Of a stretch of DNA of 64,000 nucleotides, positions 34,092 through 43,091 are shown piece by piece. Where the stretch lies: NCBI RefSeq assembly GCF_008923185.1, contig NZ_WBMT01000018.1, positions 186,001 to 250,000 on the forward strand, in the 5' to 3' direction. The position numbers and the translations under genes were made by a program. Source of the stretch: Actinomadura rudentiformis (GTDB lineage: Bacteria > Actinomycetota > Actinomycetes > Streptosporangiales > Streptosporangiaceae). Each line of letters opens with the position of its first letter. The first letter of the stretch is position 1. The notes under the pieces are model-generated. The model searched no databases. It was given only the letters and a program-made list of their open reading frames with translations, and had not been told where the DNA came from.

Positions 34092-36812
34092 GTGAGGGGC
34101 AGATGGCGGACCGCTGGGTTGGTCGTCACCGGCGCGGTCCTTGCCACCGGAGGGACGGCTCTCGGGGCGGTGCTCGGTGGTGTAGGTGGCGCCGCGATCG
34201 GCGGTGCGTGTGGCTTGCTGGCCCCTGTCCTGATGGATCTGGCCGTTCGTCTTGCTGAGCCGCCCCGGACGAGGCGTACCGAGGACGACGCACGGTCGGC
34301 CGCAGAGGCCAGAGGTTCTCCGTTCCGCCAGGGAACCGGCATCTTGCCGGCGCCGATTGGATTGATGGAGCATCCTCTTCGCGGACGCGAAGCCATTACC
34401 CGCGATCTGTTGGCCGCGGCATCCGAGCGCCGCGAGTCACTCCACGTCGTGACGGGGATGGGCGGAGTGGGCAAGACGGCCGTCGCCATCGAGGTCGCTC
34501 GACGGTTTCGCGACGAGGGCCGTCGTGTCTGGTGGCTCACTGCGAACGATCACACCGAGATAGAGACCGAGATGCTCGAACTGGCCAGGGCACTTGGGGC
34601 TTCGAGGGGTCAGGTCGAAGGTGCGCGTAGGGCCGAACGAAATCCGATGGACCTTGTGTGGGCAGTTCTCGAGAGCGTCTCCAACTGGGTCCTCGTGCTC
34701 AACAACATCGATGACCCGACTGTGCTGGCCCGTTCGGGCCATCAGCTCGCCGAGGGCAACGGATGGTTGCGGCCGAGTTCCAAGGGCTTCGTCCTGGTGA
34801 CCTCGCGTCAGCGCGACAGGACCATCTGGGGTGGTGCGACGCGTGTTCATGACCTTGACGTCGTGAGCGCGCTGGCCGCGCAGGAGATCCTTCTCGACCT
34901 AGCTCCGAACACCAGTGATCCCGAGGTGGCCTTGACGGTGGCGGCCAGGCTCGGCTTCCTGCCGCTCGCCCTGCGCTTGGCGGGTATGTACCTGGCAGAT
35001 CCTCTGACGTCGGCCAAGACCTTCCGCGAATACCTGGACGAGCTAGAACGTCACTTCAGCGAGTTGATGAAGGACGTCGGTGGAGCAGGTCGGGAGGACC
35101 GGCGCCGAGCGGTGATCACTACCTGGGAACTCTCTCTGGAGAGCCTCACCGAAAGAGGGCTTCCGTTCGCGCGTGAGCTACTCGGGTTGCTCGCCTGCTA
35201 CGCCCCGACATCGCCGCTTCCACTCGACGTGCTCGATCCTGCGGTGATCGCCGAGCACGGAGTGGTGCCCAACGACACACCTGAACAAGCCGTGCGTGCG
35301 GCATTGCGCGGGCTGGTCTCGCTGGGCCTGATCACGATCAGCCATCGTTCCCACCACGCCGATTGGCCTCACGAAGCTCTCACCATGCACCCGCTGGTAG
35401 CCGAGACGCAGCGCCGTCGAACTGGCAGAGCGCTCGGCACGGCGGACGCCGTCCGATCTGCCGCCGTTGCACTATTCGCCCAGGCCACCAGCCGCCTTGA
35501 GCCCAAACATGCTGGGGACTGGCCTCGCTGGCTGGTGCTCGCTCCTCACGTGCGGGCGTTGCTGGGTCAACTCGGAACCAGCGCCGAGTTGACCCGCGAG
35601 GCGATCCAGGTTTCCAACCGGGTCTGTGACGCGCTCAACGAAAGCGGCCATTACTCAAGCGCTCATATGTTGAGTCAGATGTCCGTCGAAGCCTGCCGAG
35701 CAGCACTCAGCGAGGAAAACGAGCAGGTCCTCGTCTGCCGTCATCTGCTAGCCCGTTCTCTGCTGAATCTCGGCAAGGCACAAGCCGCTGAACAGGCGTT
35801 CAGATCACTGCTAGCGCTCCGGCGCCGATTGCTGGGCGACGACCACTCACACACTCTGGCGACACGGCACGGTCTGGCACGTGCCCTGCTCAGCGACTGG
35901 AAGCTCGCCGGCGCCGAGACGGAGTTCCGCGAAGTGCTGGACGCTCGGCGCCGGCTCCTCGGAGAGGATCACCCGCACACCATCGCGACCCGGCACTATC
36001 TGGCATGGGCACTGTTGAGACGTTGGGAACTGCCTACAGCCGAGTCGGAGTTCCGTACGGTCCTGCAGGCACGTCACAGATTGCTCGGTGACGACCACCC
36101 GCACACGCTGGAGACTCAGCACGGGCTCGCCTGGGTTTTGCTCCGCAAATGGGAGCTGCCGGCAGCCGAGGCGGAGTGGCTCCAGGTCCTGGACAAACGC
36201 CGGGCAATACTGGGCGAGCAGCATCCTGACACGTTGGATACAAGACATGGACTCGCCCGTCTGTTGCTGCGACGCGGCCGACTTGCCATCGCGACCGAAG
36301 AGCTCCACACATTGCTGGATGCATCACGTTCGTCCCTGGGCGACCAACATCCGCACACACTCGACGTTCGACACAATCTGGCGCGCACGCTCCTCGAACG
36401 CGGCGCGATAGCAGAGGCCGAGCACGAGTTGCGCACGATTCTGCCAGCACGTCGCGAGCTCCTCGGGGATTCCCACCCTCACACCCTGGCCACGCGCCAC
36501 GCCCTCGCTCGTGTCGCCTTCGAGCGCGGTGAGCTCGAAGACGCCGAGGCCGAACTCCGTCGGCTCGTCCACGAGCGAAGCGCGGTTCTGGGAGCCGATC
36601 ATCCAGATGTTCTTGACAGCCGTCATGAACTGGCACGAGCGATTCTGGCTCGAGGCGACCGCACCACCGCGGAAGCCGAGTTCCGTGCGGTGCTCCAGGC
36701 TCGACAACGCTCGCTGGGAGCCAGACACCCGGACACGATCGCCACCCTGCGCTCCATCGAGCTCGCCGCAGGGAACCCGCGGTGGCGCCGGTGGATCAGA
36801 CGGGAACAGTGA
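34092..36812 (+). CDS. NB-ARC/STAND ATPase with TPR sensor array
   Basis: 906 aa from GTG 34,092. Residues 8-50 are Gly/Ala-rich and hydrophobic (TGAVLATGGTALGAVLGGVG), likely one or two membrane helices. The NB-ARC domain follows: entry motif PIGLMEHPLRGREAITRDLL, Walker A GMGGVGKT at 122-129, Walker B region VLVLNNIDD, sensor LVTSRQRD, and GLPL-type motif LGFLPLALRLAG. A winged-helix region contains HADWPHEALTMHPLVAETQR. From about residue 540 there are eight or nine kinesin-light-chain-type TPRs, each with LLGDDHPHTLATRHGLA. STAND proteins sense a trigger through their repeats and oligomerise; several bacterial ones defend against phage. There is no obvious effector domain except the possible membrane segment. 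Confidence 0.88.
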   Translation: MRGRWRTAGLVVTGAVLATGGTALGAVLGGVGGAAIGGACGLLAPVLMDLAVRLAEPPRTRRTEDDARSAAEARGSPFRQGTGILPAPIGLMEHPLRGREAITRDLLAAASERRESLHVVTGMGGVGKTAVAIEVARRFRDEGRRVWWLTANDHTEIETEMLELARALGASRGQVEGARRAERNPMDLVWAVLESVSNWVLVLNNIDDPTVLARSGHQLAEGNGWLRPSSKGFVLVTSRQRDRTIWGGATRVHDLDVVSALAAQEILLDLAPNTSDPEVALTVAARLGFLPLALRLAGMYLADPLTSAKTFREYLDELERHFSELMKDVGGAGREDRRRAVITTWELSLESLTERGLPFARELLGLLACYAPTSPLPLDVLDPAVIAEHGVVPNDTPEQAVRAALRGLVSLGLITISHRSHHADWPHEALTMHPLVAETQRRRTGRALGTADAVRSAAVALFAQATSRLEPKHAGDWPRWLVLAPHVRALLGQLGTSAELTREAIQVSNRVCDALNESGHYSSAHMLSQMSVEACRAALSEENEQVLVCRHLLARSLLNLGKAQAAEQAFRSLLALRRRLLGDDHSHTLATRHGLARALLSDWKLAGAETEFREVLDARRRLLGEDHPHTIATRHYLAWALLRRWELPTAESEFRTVLQARHRLLGDDHPHTLETQHGLAWVLLRKWELPAAEAEWLQVLDKRRAILGEQHPDTLDTRHGLARLLLRRGRLAIATEELHTLLDASRSSLGDQHPHTLDVRHNLARTLLERGAIAEAEHELRTILPARRELLGDSHPHTLATRHALARVAFERGELEDAEAELRRLVHERSAVLGADHPDVLDSRHELARAILARGDRTTAEAEFRAVLQARQRSLGARHPDTIATLRSIELAAGNPRWRRWIRREQ

Positions 36813-36903
36813 AACACGTCCATTCTTTCCCTTGATCGAGCTCCGTGACCGCCGCCTGCAGCGAGGAGACCAGGTCATCCAACTCCTGCGGCTCGGTCAA
36901 CGC

Positions 36904-37160
36904 CTACAGCGCCGACACCAGACCGGGATCCCGTTCTACGGCTGACCTGCGTCCGCCATCAGGGCGGCGCACCCGTCCGGCACTTGAGTCCCGCTCGGTG
37001 AACTCGTCACGTACCCGCGCGATGGTCGACTCCGACACCTCCGCCGGACTCGCCATCGTGACAACCCCGCCATGCCCGAGCGCGGTCGCCTCGGAGGCCA
37101 GTACAGCCGGCACCGGTGGCCATGTCGGCGAGGAGTCCTTGACGTCGCCGAGGGCCTAGT
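36904..37160 (-). pseudogene. ISAzo13-type transposase N-terminal remnant
   Basis: LASEATALGHGGVVTMASPA, then EVSESTIARVRDEF and AGRVRRPDGGRRSAVERDPG match the HTH region of ISAzo13 transposases (AxEAxxLGxGGIxxVAxATGIS, GRVRRPGGGRK). The DDE core is missing. Confidence 0.65.
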
Positions 37161-37309
37161 CGAGGTGAGGGTTGGTGCCGGAGGCTTGTTTGGATTCGGG
37201 GAGAATGCCTCGACTGTGTGCGGCTTCATCATGGCCCTCATCTCAGACGTCTAACGCGGCTACCTTGCCCGAGCCTTTCCAAATGCCCAACAGGTGAGGT
37301 CAATGAGGT

Positions 37310-37480
37310 GGCGTGTGAAGCAAGCGCCGGTGATCAAGACCGATATCTGCTGGGCGTGGTGGTGGCCGCAGCACTGACCGGGATGGCGATCTGGTTCCTG
37401 CTGCAGGCGGCCGCCGGTGACCCCAAACTGCGTATCGATGCGATCCGGACCGGAATGACGGTCGGGCTGGGAGCCAAGCC
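37310..37480 (+). pseudogene. N-terminal membrane-helix fragment of a pentapeptide-repeat protein
   Basis: YLLGVVVAAALTGMAIWFLL, then RIDAIRTGMTVGLGA, matches the membrane helix and IRTGxTVxxG motif that precede the repeats in actinobacterial pentapeptide proteins. Only this part is left. Confidence 0.4.
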
Positions 37481-37487
37481 TGAACCG

Positions 37488-37706
37488 TCAAGGTTGAGAC
37501 ATGAGAAAGCCGTAGCAGGAGTTGCAGATAGTGCGCTCGGTCCCTTCAGGGGTAGTCCAGCGCACGACGATCTTGGCCGTGCGTGGGAGCAGGTCACGAT
37601 CGCAGACGAACTCCTGTGGTTTGGTGTGACGACGAAAGACGGAACTCCCCGCACTTGTCGTGATTCGTTTCTCCGTGAATGGCATGTGGAGCATGCTCCG
37701 CTTCAA
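37488..37706 (-). CDS. small zinc-ribbon-like protein downstream of the helicase
   Basis: 72 aa from TTG 37,706 (overlaps the helicase stop) or ATG 37,694. EFVCDRDLLPRTAKIVVRWT, then PEGTERTICNSCYGFLMS has a CxxC (ICNSC) and an upstream Cys (VCDRD), three of the four ligands of a zinc ribbon. Coupling to the helicase gene suggests a shared function. I do not recognise a named family. Confidence 0.55.
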   Translation of the reverse strand: MKRSMLHMPFTEKRITTSAGSSVFRRHTKPQEFVCDRDLLPRTAKIVVRWTTPEGTERTICNSCYGFLMSQP

Positions 37707-39412
37707 TTAGGTATCTGAATGGGAGAATCGACGGAGCTCGTTACGATCACCAGCCGATCCCGGAAGCGGGTGACTGCGACGTAAAGGCCTGACACGGACT
37801 TGTATCGCCCAATCGTGACTTCTTCTACCTGGTTGTTGTGTCGAACCGGGTGGTCGAAACCGTCCACGACCACTCCGGCCAGGTACTCCTCACCCTTGGC
37901 GTCCGAAGGTGTGATCACTGGGACGTCAACGGAGCGTTTTGCCAGCGCTGATCTCAGCTTCTGGACCAGCGAGCTTGGCTGGTCCGCGGCGACGATGACA
38001 GCCAGCCCAGAAGGGCCGCCGTATCTGTCTAGGAACCTTTGAATGATGTCCGTCGTTCGGGCGCACAACTGTTGTGGTTCGGTGGCCAGCAGGACCTTCA
38101 CCTTCGGGCCGCTGATCGGTGTCCTCATACGGGCGGTGGCCGGGTCACGAACGGCGTCAACATGGTGCCGGTTCTGGAAGTCACGCCCTGTGTAGTTTGT
38201 ATGCAGGTTCGCCAAGATGGCCGAGGCAGTGTCGATGATTTCCTTCGTACTCCTGTAGCAATAGGTGAGCGTGATGAGGTCGGCGTCCTGCCGGAGCTTC
38301 GATAGCGCCTTCTCGCTCGGGTGAAAGATGGCCTGGTTCACATCGTAAGAGAGGGTGAGTGGCGGGATAGCCCTGCTGCTGTCCAGAAACTCGGCGAGCG
38401 CCGCGACGAAGGTGACGGGAAGGTCCTGGCCCTCATCGATCACCAATGGCCCGACCTCCCCGAGCACCTGCAGGAGCCTGTTCCTGCCCTTAGGCAATTC
38501 CGAGACCAGCCGGACATCAATGTCGGTCTCAAGAACACCGAGCTGGGTGAGCTGCCGGATGACGATCTGCCGGGTCACATTGTTCAGCACGAGCAGGACA
38601 GGGCCCGCAACCCCAGTTCTGCGGCATTCCTGCGTCAGGCGGAGGAATCGGTGGGCCATGGCAACGGTCTTGCCGGTGCCCGGTCCGCCCCGGACGAGCA
38701 CGTGCTGATCGATGGGCAGGTCCACGACATAGCGCTGCCTGGGGTGGAGGAAGACGCGCCACAGCTCGGTGGGAAGCGTCAACGCGAACTCCAGCATCTC
38801 GTCGTCGACGACCACGACATCGGACGGCCTGGCGGACGTGACGGATGGGTGCACGTCCTGTTCAGCCAATACGGATAGGACGTTTTCCTGGAGCTCGGGG
38901 GCCAAATAGGAGAGCACCTCCAACAGGTCCTCATCTCGGCGGCGCGCAAGCTGCTCGGCCAGTGGGCGGGGGACACCGAACCCCACGAGTCTCGCCTCAG
39001 AGACCGCGAACCGCGACGGGCCCGCCTGTCCCGCCGAACCGTCCGATCTGGTGCTCGGGCTTGCGGGCGGCTTCGCACCGATGGCCTGTTCTCCGGGAAG
39101 GACAGCCAGGAGCTCGTCGTCCGGGTCGATCACAGCTGTGTGGTTCTCGGCCCACCGATATGCGACGTCGTGGTGGGCGACATGGGTAAGGACCGTCCTG
39201 TGGTCAGTCTCTGCAGCGAAAACCCTCAGATCCATACCAGCGCTGAAACTCACCCACGACCCGACCTTGTGCTTGCGCAACCCTGCACCTTCGTAGTCGT
39301 GCGCGATGGCGCGGACTGTCTCACGGACCCGCTTGTAGTCCACGGTCTTCAGCTCGCCCATCGATCTGAGGAACTGCAGATGGACCGCTAGCTCTTTCGC
39401 CACGCCCTCCAT
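37703..39412 (-). CDS. UvrD/Rep-type SF1 helicase with RelE-like N-terminus
   Basis: About 569 aa from ATG 39,412 (TTG 39,430 is the other option). The N-terminal 90 residues (VGSWVSFSAGMDLRVFAAET, then VLTHVAHHDVAYRWAENHTA) have the RelE/ParE-like fold signature seen before some UvrD-like helicases. Helicase motifs: Walker A VRGGPGTGKTVAMAHRFL, motif II VIDEGQDLPVTFVAAL, motif III PPLTLSYDVNQAIF, motif IV LTYCYRSTKEIIDTAS, and motif VI YVAVTRFRDRLVIVTS. A complete ATPase. Such standalone short SF1 helicases occur on mobile elements and in defence loci; the role here is not known. Confidence 0.88.
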   Translation of the reverse strand: MEGVAKELAVHLQFLRSMGELKTVDYKRVRETVRAIAHDYEGAGLRKHKVGSWVSFSAGMDLRVFAAETDHRTVLTHVAHHDVAYRWAENHTAVIDPDDELLAVLPGEQAIGAKPPASPSTRSDGSAGQAGPSRFAVSEARLVGFGVPRPLAEQLARRRDEDLLEVLSYLAPELQENVLSVLAEQDVHPSVTSARPSDVVVVDDEMLEFALTLPTELWRVFLHPRQRYVVDLPIDQHVLVRGGPGTGKTVAMAHRFLRLTQECRRTGVAGPVLLVLNNVTRQIVIRQLTQLGVLETDIDVRLVSELPKGRNRLLQVLGEVGPLVIDEGQDLPVTFVAALAEFLDSSRAIPPLTLSYDVNQAIFHPSEKALSKLRQDADLITLTYCYRSTKEIIDTASAILANLHTNYTGRDFQNRHHVDAVRDPATARMRTPISGPKVKVLLATEPQQLCARTTDIIQRFLDRYGGPSGLAVIVAADQPSSLVQKLRSALAKRSVDVPVITPSDAKGEEYLAGVVVDGFDHPVRHNNQVEEVTIGRYKSVSGLYVAVTRFRDRLVIVTSSVDSPIQIPN

Positions 39413-39643
39413 GCAAGCCGAAGTGGTCAAGGCCCTGCAACAAAATCAAAGCAACTCACCACCACAGGGACTCTCAGTAGCCTGATCTCCATTTCTGATC
39501 AATGGATGACGTTATGTAGAGCACGAACCCCGACGCCAACCCGGCCACGCCCGCGCCGACCTTCCTCCTGACCACGCCCGAGGAGGCCAAACCACCCCGG
39601 CCCGCTAACTGAGCTGGATAGGACCCCAGCATTCCGCCGCTCT

Positions 39644-39901
39644 TTGTCCTCGATTTCCCCGGAATCCGTCGACTCGTCTGGCAATGAGGCGCTTGGTTCG
39701 CAACTGAAGAGGTCGATTGATTACCTCGATGTGACTGAGTTTCAGAGGTCCAAACTGCAGGAGCTGGGGCTGACGACTGTTGGGGCTGTCCTAGCTTCCA
39801 ATGAAGCAGTTTTTATGCGCGCCCACTATGTGGGTAAAATACGCGCCCGACAGATGAGAAATGCAGCTGTCGCCGCTGTCCTCGAATACCTCTCGGGCTA
39901 A
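39644..39901 (+). CDS. small helix-hairpin-helix protein, RNAP alpha-CTD-like
   Basis: 85 aa from TTG 39,644. IDYLDVTEFQRSKLQELGLT, then TVGAVLASNEAVFMRAHYVG and KIRARQMRNAAVAAVLEYL resembles the helix-hairpin-helix of the RNA polymerase alpha C-terminal domain. AT-richer codons than its neighbours suggest a different origin. No good Shine-Dalgarno; the start is uncertain. Confidence 0.55.
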   Translation: MSSISPESVDSSGNEALGSQLKRSIDYLDVTEFQRSKLQELGLTTVGAVLASNEAVFMRAHYVGKIRARQMRNAAVAAVLEYLSG

Positions 39902-40184
39902 GAGTCAGCAGAGGATTGCAGAACGGGCGGAATTCGTCCCTGTCGTGGCGCGGGACTCGGCCGAGTTGGGCTTGGCCGCTCTCATCGAAGCTGCGCCGGA
40001 ATGTTCCCTTTGCTACTTCTGGCATTAGGCGCCAGTTCCAGATCAGCTGGAGATCACGCAGGTCTATGGTTACCTCCTGTGTGCCCGGACAAGGCCAGGG
40101 TGCTTGTGTAGGACGATCAAGGGGCATTCAGCCTGGCTGGAGGGAAGCCTGAGCCTGACGACACATATTTGGTGGAGACGCCCG

Positions 40185-40348
40185 TCCGCTCGATGCGTCA
40201 GGTGGATCGGCATCATCACGAGGGGGATGTCCGGCCGCAGCTGTTGCGTCATCACCTCCAGGAAGGCTCGGTTGCTTCTTGTAGCTCCGGTTCCGCACGA
40301 GTAGAAGCCGCCATGCATCAGCAGGACGACGGTCGGGTGGCCAGTCAT
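40185..40348 (-). pseudogene. possible glycosyltransferase N-terminal fragment
   Basis: MTGHPTVVLLMHGGFYSCGT, then GATRSNRAFLEVMTQQLRPD and IPLVMMPIHLT read like the first strand-loop-helix of a GT4 glycosyltransferase. The rest is absent. Confidence 0.35.
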
Positions 40349-40474
40349 GAATCCCGATCACGAGATTATTGGCGCTGGGTGGTGCTGACGAGCGCTCATG
40401 GAGCACCCAGGCATCGGAAAGTGGTGCGAAATGACGAACTGGGCACCTCGCGTGGTCGAGAATGCCTAGGTCAG

Positions 40475-40533
40475 GTGGGGCGTGCCGTAGGGACTTGAAC
40501 CCCGACCCCGCGGATTAAGAGTCCGCTGGTCCG
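40475..40533 (-). pseudogene. tRNA-Lys(CTT)-like 3' remnant
   Basis: On the minus strand the anticodon arm GCGGA-CTCTTAA-TCCGC is intact (anticodon CTT). It is followed by GGGGTTCAAGTCCC and a CGCCCCACC end. The T-stem has mismatches and the D-arm and 5' acceptor strand are not there. Another integration scar, or a decayed tRNA brought in by an element. Confidence 0.5.
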
Positions 40534-40932
40534 CAATGAGTGCTAGGGCGCGAGTGTCCCCGTGCTGATGAACTCCTCGTCGGTTTGCGGATGGCGTGCC
40601 TAAGGGTGTGTCCATGGTGTCTACCCCTTGCCGATGGCGTGCTTAAGATCGCTGTTGGTGTGTCCGGGGTGTGCCGATCGTGTGCCTAAGAAGTGTCTAC
40701 GTTGCCGGGTTGCCTTGGTGCATGTCGTTCGAGATGAGTGGATGCGCACCAGCACCCGTCCTGCCCAGCGCCCCCCGCGCCGCCGTTGGTTCTCCGCGTG
40801 GACCGGCCGTTGCGGGATGCGGTGGATGCTGCCTGCTGCGTCGATCGCCTGGGCGGTCGACGCGGGATGGCGGCATGCGAGCCGCTGCTGAGTGCCTGCG
40901 CAAGGGTGGGCTTGAGGGTGGGGGAGTTCACA
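40534..40932. other. spacer upstream of xis
   Basis: Contains diverged repeats of GGTGTGTCC/GGTGTGCC (40,605-40,680), possibly regulatory for the xis-int operon. No gene. Confidence 0.35.
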
Positions 40933-41154
40933 ATGCCCCCTGTTGATGATCGGGCCGAGCCGCTGTTGTTCACGCCGGAGCAGGCGGCGCAGCTGCTGGG
41001 TGTGAAGGCGTCGTGGCTGCGCCGTAAGGCAGCCGCTCGAGCGATCCCGTGCACATTCCTCGGAAAGCACCTACGGTTTTCCCGCGCCGACCTGGAAACG
41101 ATCATCACCGCCGGTGAGCAGTCGCCCCGCCAAAGGCCGCATCGGCTGGGATGA
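40933..41154 (+). CDS. excisionase / MerR-like HTH DNA-binding protein (Xis)
   Basis: 73 aa from ATG 40,933 with GGGAG 7 nt upstream. LLFTPEQAAQLLGVKASWLR, then RKAAARAIPCTFLGKHLRFS and RADLETIITA is the winged-helix of helix_turn_helix-17/excisionase family proteins. It binds next to the attachment site to direct excision. 105 nt before the integrase, same strand. A truncated copy lies at 17,125. Confidence 0.9.
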   Translation: MPPVDDRAEPLLFTPEQAAQLLGVKASWLRRKAAARAIPCTFLGKHLRFSRADLETIITAGEQSPRQRPHRLG

Positions 41155-41259
41155 CGTGGGCGCTTGAGCGCCCATGCCCAGTCGAGCGTGGATGACCCCG
41201 ACCCCGACCGCCCCACCCTCGGGGCGCCGGCCTGATCACGTATTTGGAAGGAGATCGTC

Positions 41260-42408
41260 ATGGCCTGGGCGGAAAAACGTGGACCGTGGTACCGGGTTCG
41301 CTACCGCGACGCCGACGGTGTCGTCCGCACCACACCCGATAGGTACCGGACCAAGACAGAGGCCCTGGACGCGGCCGAGGACCTGGACACCGACCACCGC
41401 CGCGGAACTTTCATCGATCCGCACGACTCACGCACCCCTCTGGCCGACTGGGCAGGGAAATGGCGCCAGACACACCAAGTCGCCGCCAGTACCCAAGCCA
41501 AGTACGACCACTACCTCGACGTCCACATCATCCCCGCCTTCGGCCACCTGCCCCTGGACCAGATCCGCCGCAGCGCGGTCAAACACTGGGCGATCGGCCT
41601 GCGCGCCCGCTACAGCCTGGCCACCGTCCGAGGCATCGTGACGTTGATGTCGCTCATGCTGACGGCTGCGGTGGAAGAACGCATGATCACCGTCAACCCG
41701 ATCCAAGGCCTGCGAATGACCGAACCCCGCAGCGGGCATGCCCCGCGCTCTGCGATACGAGAGGTTCGCAAGCGCCAGGTCCCGACCGGCGACCAGGTCT
41801 TGGACATCGCCGACCGGGTCAAGATCCTCGGGGGAGAGGCGGCGCAGGTGATGGTGATCACAGCGGCGTTCACCGGAATGCGGTGGGGTGAGATCACCGG
41901 CCTGTCCAAGCGAAACTGCCATCTCGACCAGCTGTATCTGCAGGTCGATCCTGAGACTGGGGCCCTGCATGAAGTCCGCGGAGCCATGTGGCTGGGCCCG
42001 CCCAAGACCCAGACCGCAGGGCGCCGCATCGATCTGCCGCCCTTCCTGACCGAGCTCCTGCAGGAAGTGATGGACGGTCATGACCAGGAGCAGGGGTTCG
42101 TCACCGCCGACGGTCGCTGGCACCGGCGGTCCAACTTCGCCCGCCGCCTATGGCGCCCCGCCTGTGACGGTGACACTGAACGCGACTGGTCGCCCGTCCT
42201 GCCCGGCGCGGTCTTCCACGGTCTGCGCCACCACCACAAGACCATGCTGGACGAACTCGGTGTCGGGGACGCGGTGAAGTTTGAGCGGATGGGACACCGG
42301 ATGCCTGGCATCGCGGGCGTCTACAGTCACGTCAGCGACCAGATGCGCCAAGACATGCGCAACCGGCTCCAGGAACGATGGACCGACATGACCGACAATC
42401 GGCCATGA
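41260..42408 (+). CDS. int: tyrosine site-specific integrase
   Basis: 382 aa from ATG 41,260 (GGAAGGAG upstream). N-terminal AP2-like arm-binding domain (MAWAEKRGPWYRVRYRDADG), core-binding SAM-like domain (WRQTHQVAASTQAKYDHYLD), catalytic domain with Arg in TAAFTGMRWGEITGL, HxxR-like GAVFHGLRHHHKTML, His in FERMGHRMPGI and nucleophile Tyr in AGVYSHVS. Complete. It would recombine the tRNA-Val 3'-end sequence 207 nt downstream. A decayed copy of the same gene flanks the left att repeat. Confidence 0.96.
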   Translation: MAWAEKRGPWYRVRYRDADGVVRTTPDRYRTKTEALDAAEDLDTDHRRGTFIDPHDSRTPLADWAGKWRQTHQVAASTQAKYDHYLDVHIIPAFGHLPLDQIRRSAVKHWAIGLRARYSLATVRGIVTLMSLMLTAAVEERMITVNPIQGLRMTEPRSGHAPRSAIREVRKRQVPTGDQVLDIADRVKILGGEAAQVMVITAAFTGMRWGEITGLSKRNCHLDQLYLQVDPETGALHEVRGAMWLGPPKTQTAGRRIDLPPFLTELLQEVMDGHDQEQGFVTADGRWHRRSNFARRLWRPACDGDTERDWSPVLPGAVFHGLRHHHKTMLDELGVGDAVKFERMGHRMPGIAGVYSHVSDQMRQDMRNRLQERWTDMTDNRP

Positions 42409-42460
42409 TCACGACCCGGCCCACCGATGTGCATCGGGAGCGGCGGTGGGGAGCACGGTC

Positions 42461-42608
42461 GGGAGCACTGCTCCCAGTGACCCCGACCCACGCGTGGGTA
42501 GTTTCGATCATCGCGGGGAGCAGCGTGCTCCCGATTTGCTCCCGATCCCGCGTCCAACGGGGCCTGGAAAGCAAGATCCCCAGGCCGGACGTTCGGTCTG
42601 ACCTGGGG
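42461..42608. repeat. att-arm palindromes next to int
   Basis: GGGAGCACTGCTCCC (42,461-42,475), the perfect palindrome ACCCACGCGTGGGT (42,486-42,499), GGGAGCAGCGTGCTCCC (42,516-42,532) and the stem CCCCAGG/CCTGGGG (42,578-42,608). Order and spacing match 18,849-18,959. Candidate Int/Xis binding sites. Confidence 0.65.
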
Positions 42609-42614
42609 AGATGG

Positions 42615-42662
42615 TGGTGGGCGATACTGGGATTGAACCAGTGACCTCTGCCGTGTCAAGGT
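42615..42662 (-). other. attachment site repeat (3' half of tRNA-Val, right copy)
   Basis: Same 48-bp tRNA-Val(GAC) 3' half as 18,966-19,013. To its right there is no 5' half of the tRNA, so the intact gene is not here and this copy is also an internal junction. Confidence 0.85.
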
Positions 42663-43091
42663 AATCCGCGAGCACCCCTGACCTGCGCTGTGAGGTATCT
42701 GTGCAGCTCACAAGCTTCCGTTCAACTCCGTTCAGCGCCGTTGAGCCCCCTTCAACGCAGAGATGATCTCCCATTCCTCTCCAGATCTTGGAGAGAGACC
42801 GTCTCAATGTCCGTCACTCTCGGTGATCTGTGAGATGACCGTTAGACCGCGGCTCAAGCTCGACGGCCTCTTGTCCTCCAGCCAACAAGCCAGTCGATCT
42901 ACGTCGGGCTGATCTAGTTCCGTTAAACGATCTTGGCAAGGCTAAGAGGGCGGTAACCGGGCGCCGAGAATGACATCCGCTTCTGCCGATGAGCGGATGT
43001 CCGCTTGCTCAATGTGCCGGGCGGGTGCCGTCCGAAGATTTTCAACCAGGTCCGAAAGAAGCTTTCTGGGCGCGTGCTACGTTTGTCGATT
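42663..43091. other. spacer right of the att repeat
   Basis: Begins with TCCGTTCA/CCGTTCA direct repeats (about 42,718-42,760). No gene recognised before the SnoaL-like frame. Confidence 0.4.

Noticed and set aside
42615..42662. complete tRNA-Val gene
   Set aside because: Only the 3' half from the anticodon loop to CCA is present in either copy; the flanks do not supply a 5' accept stem or D-arm.
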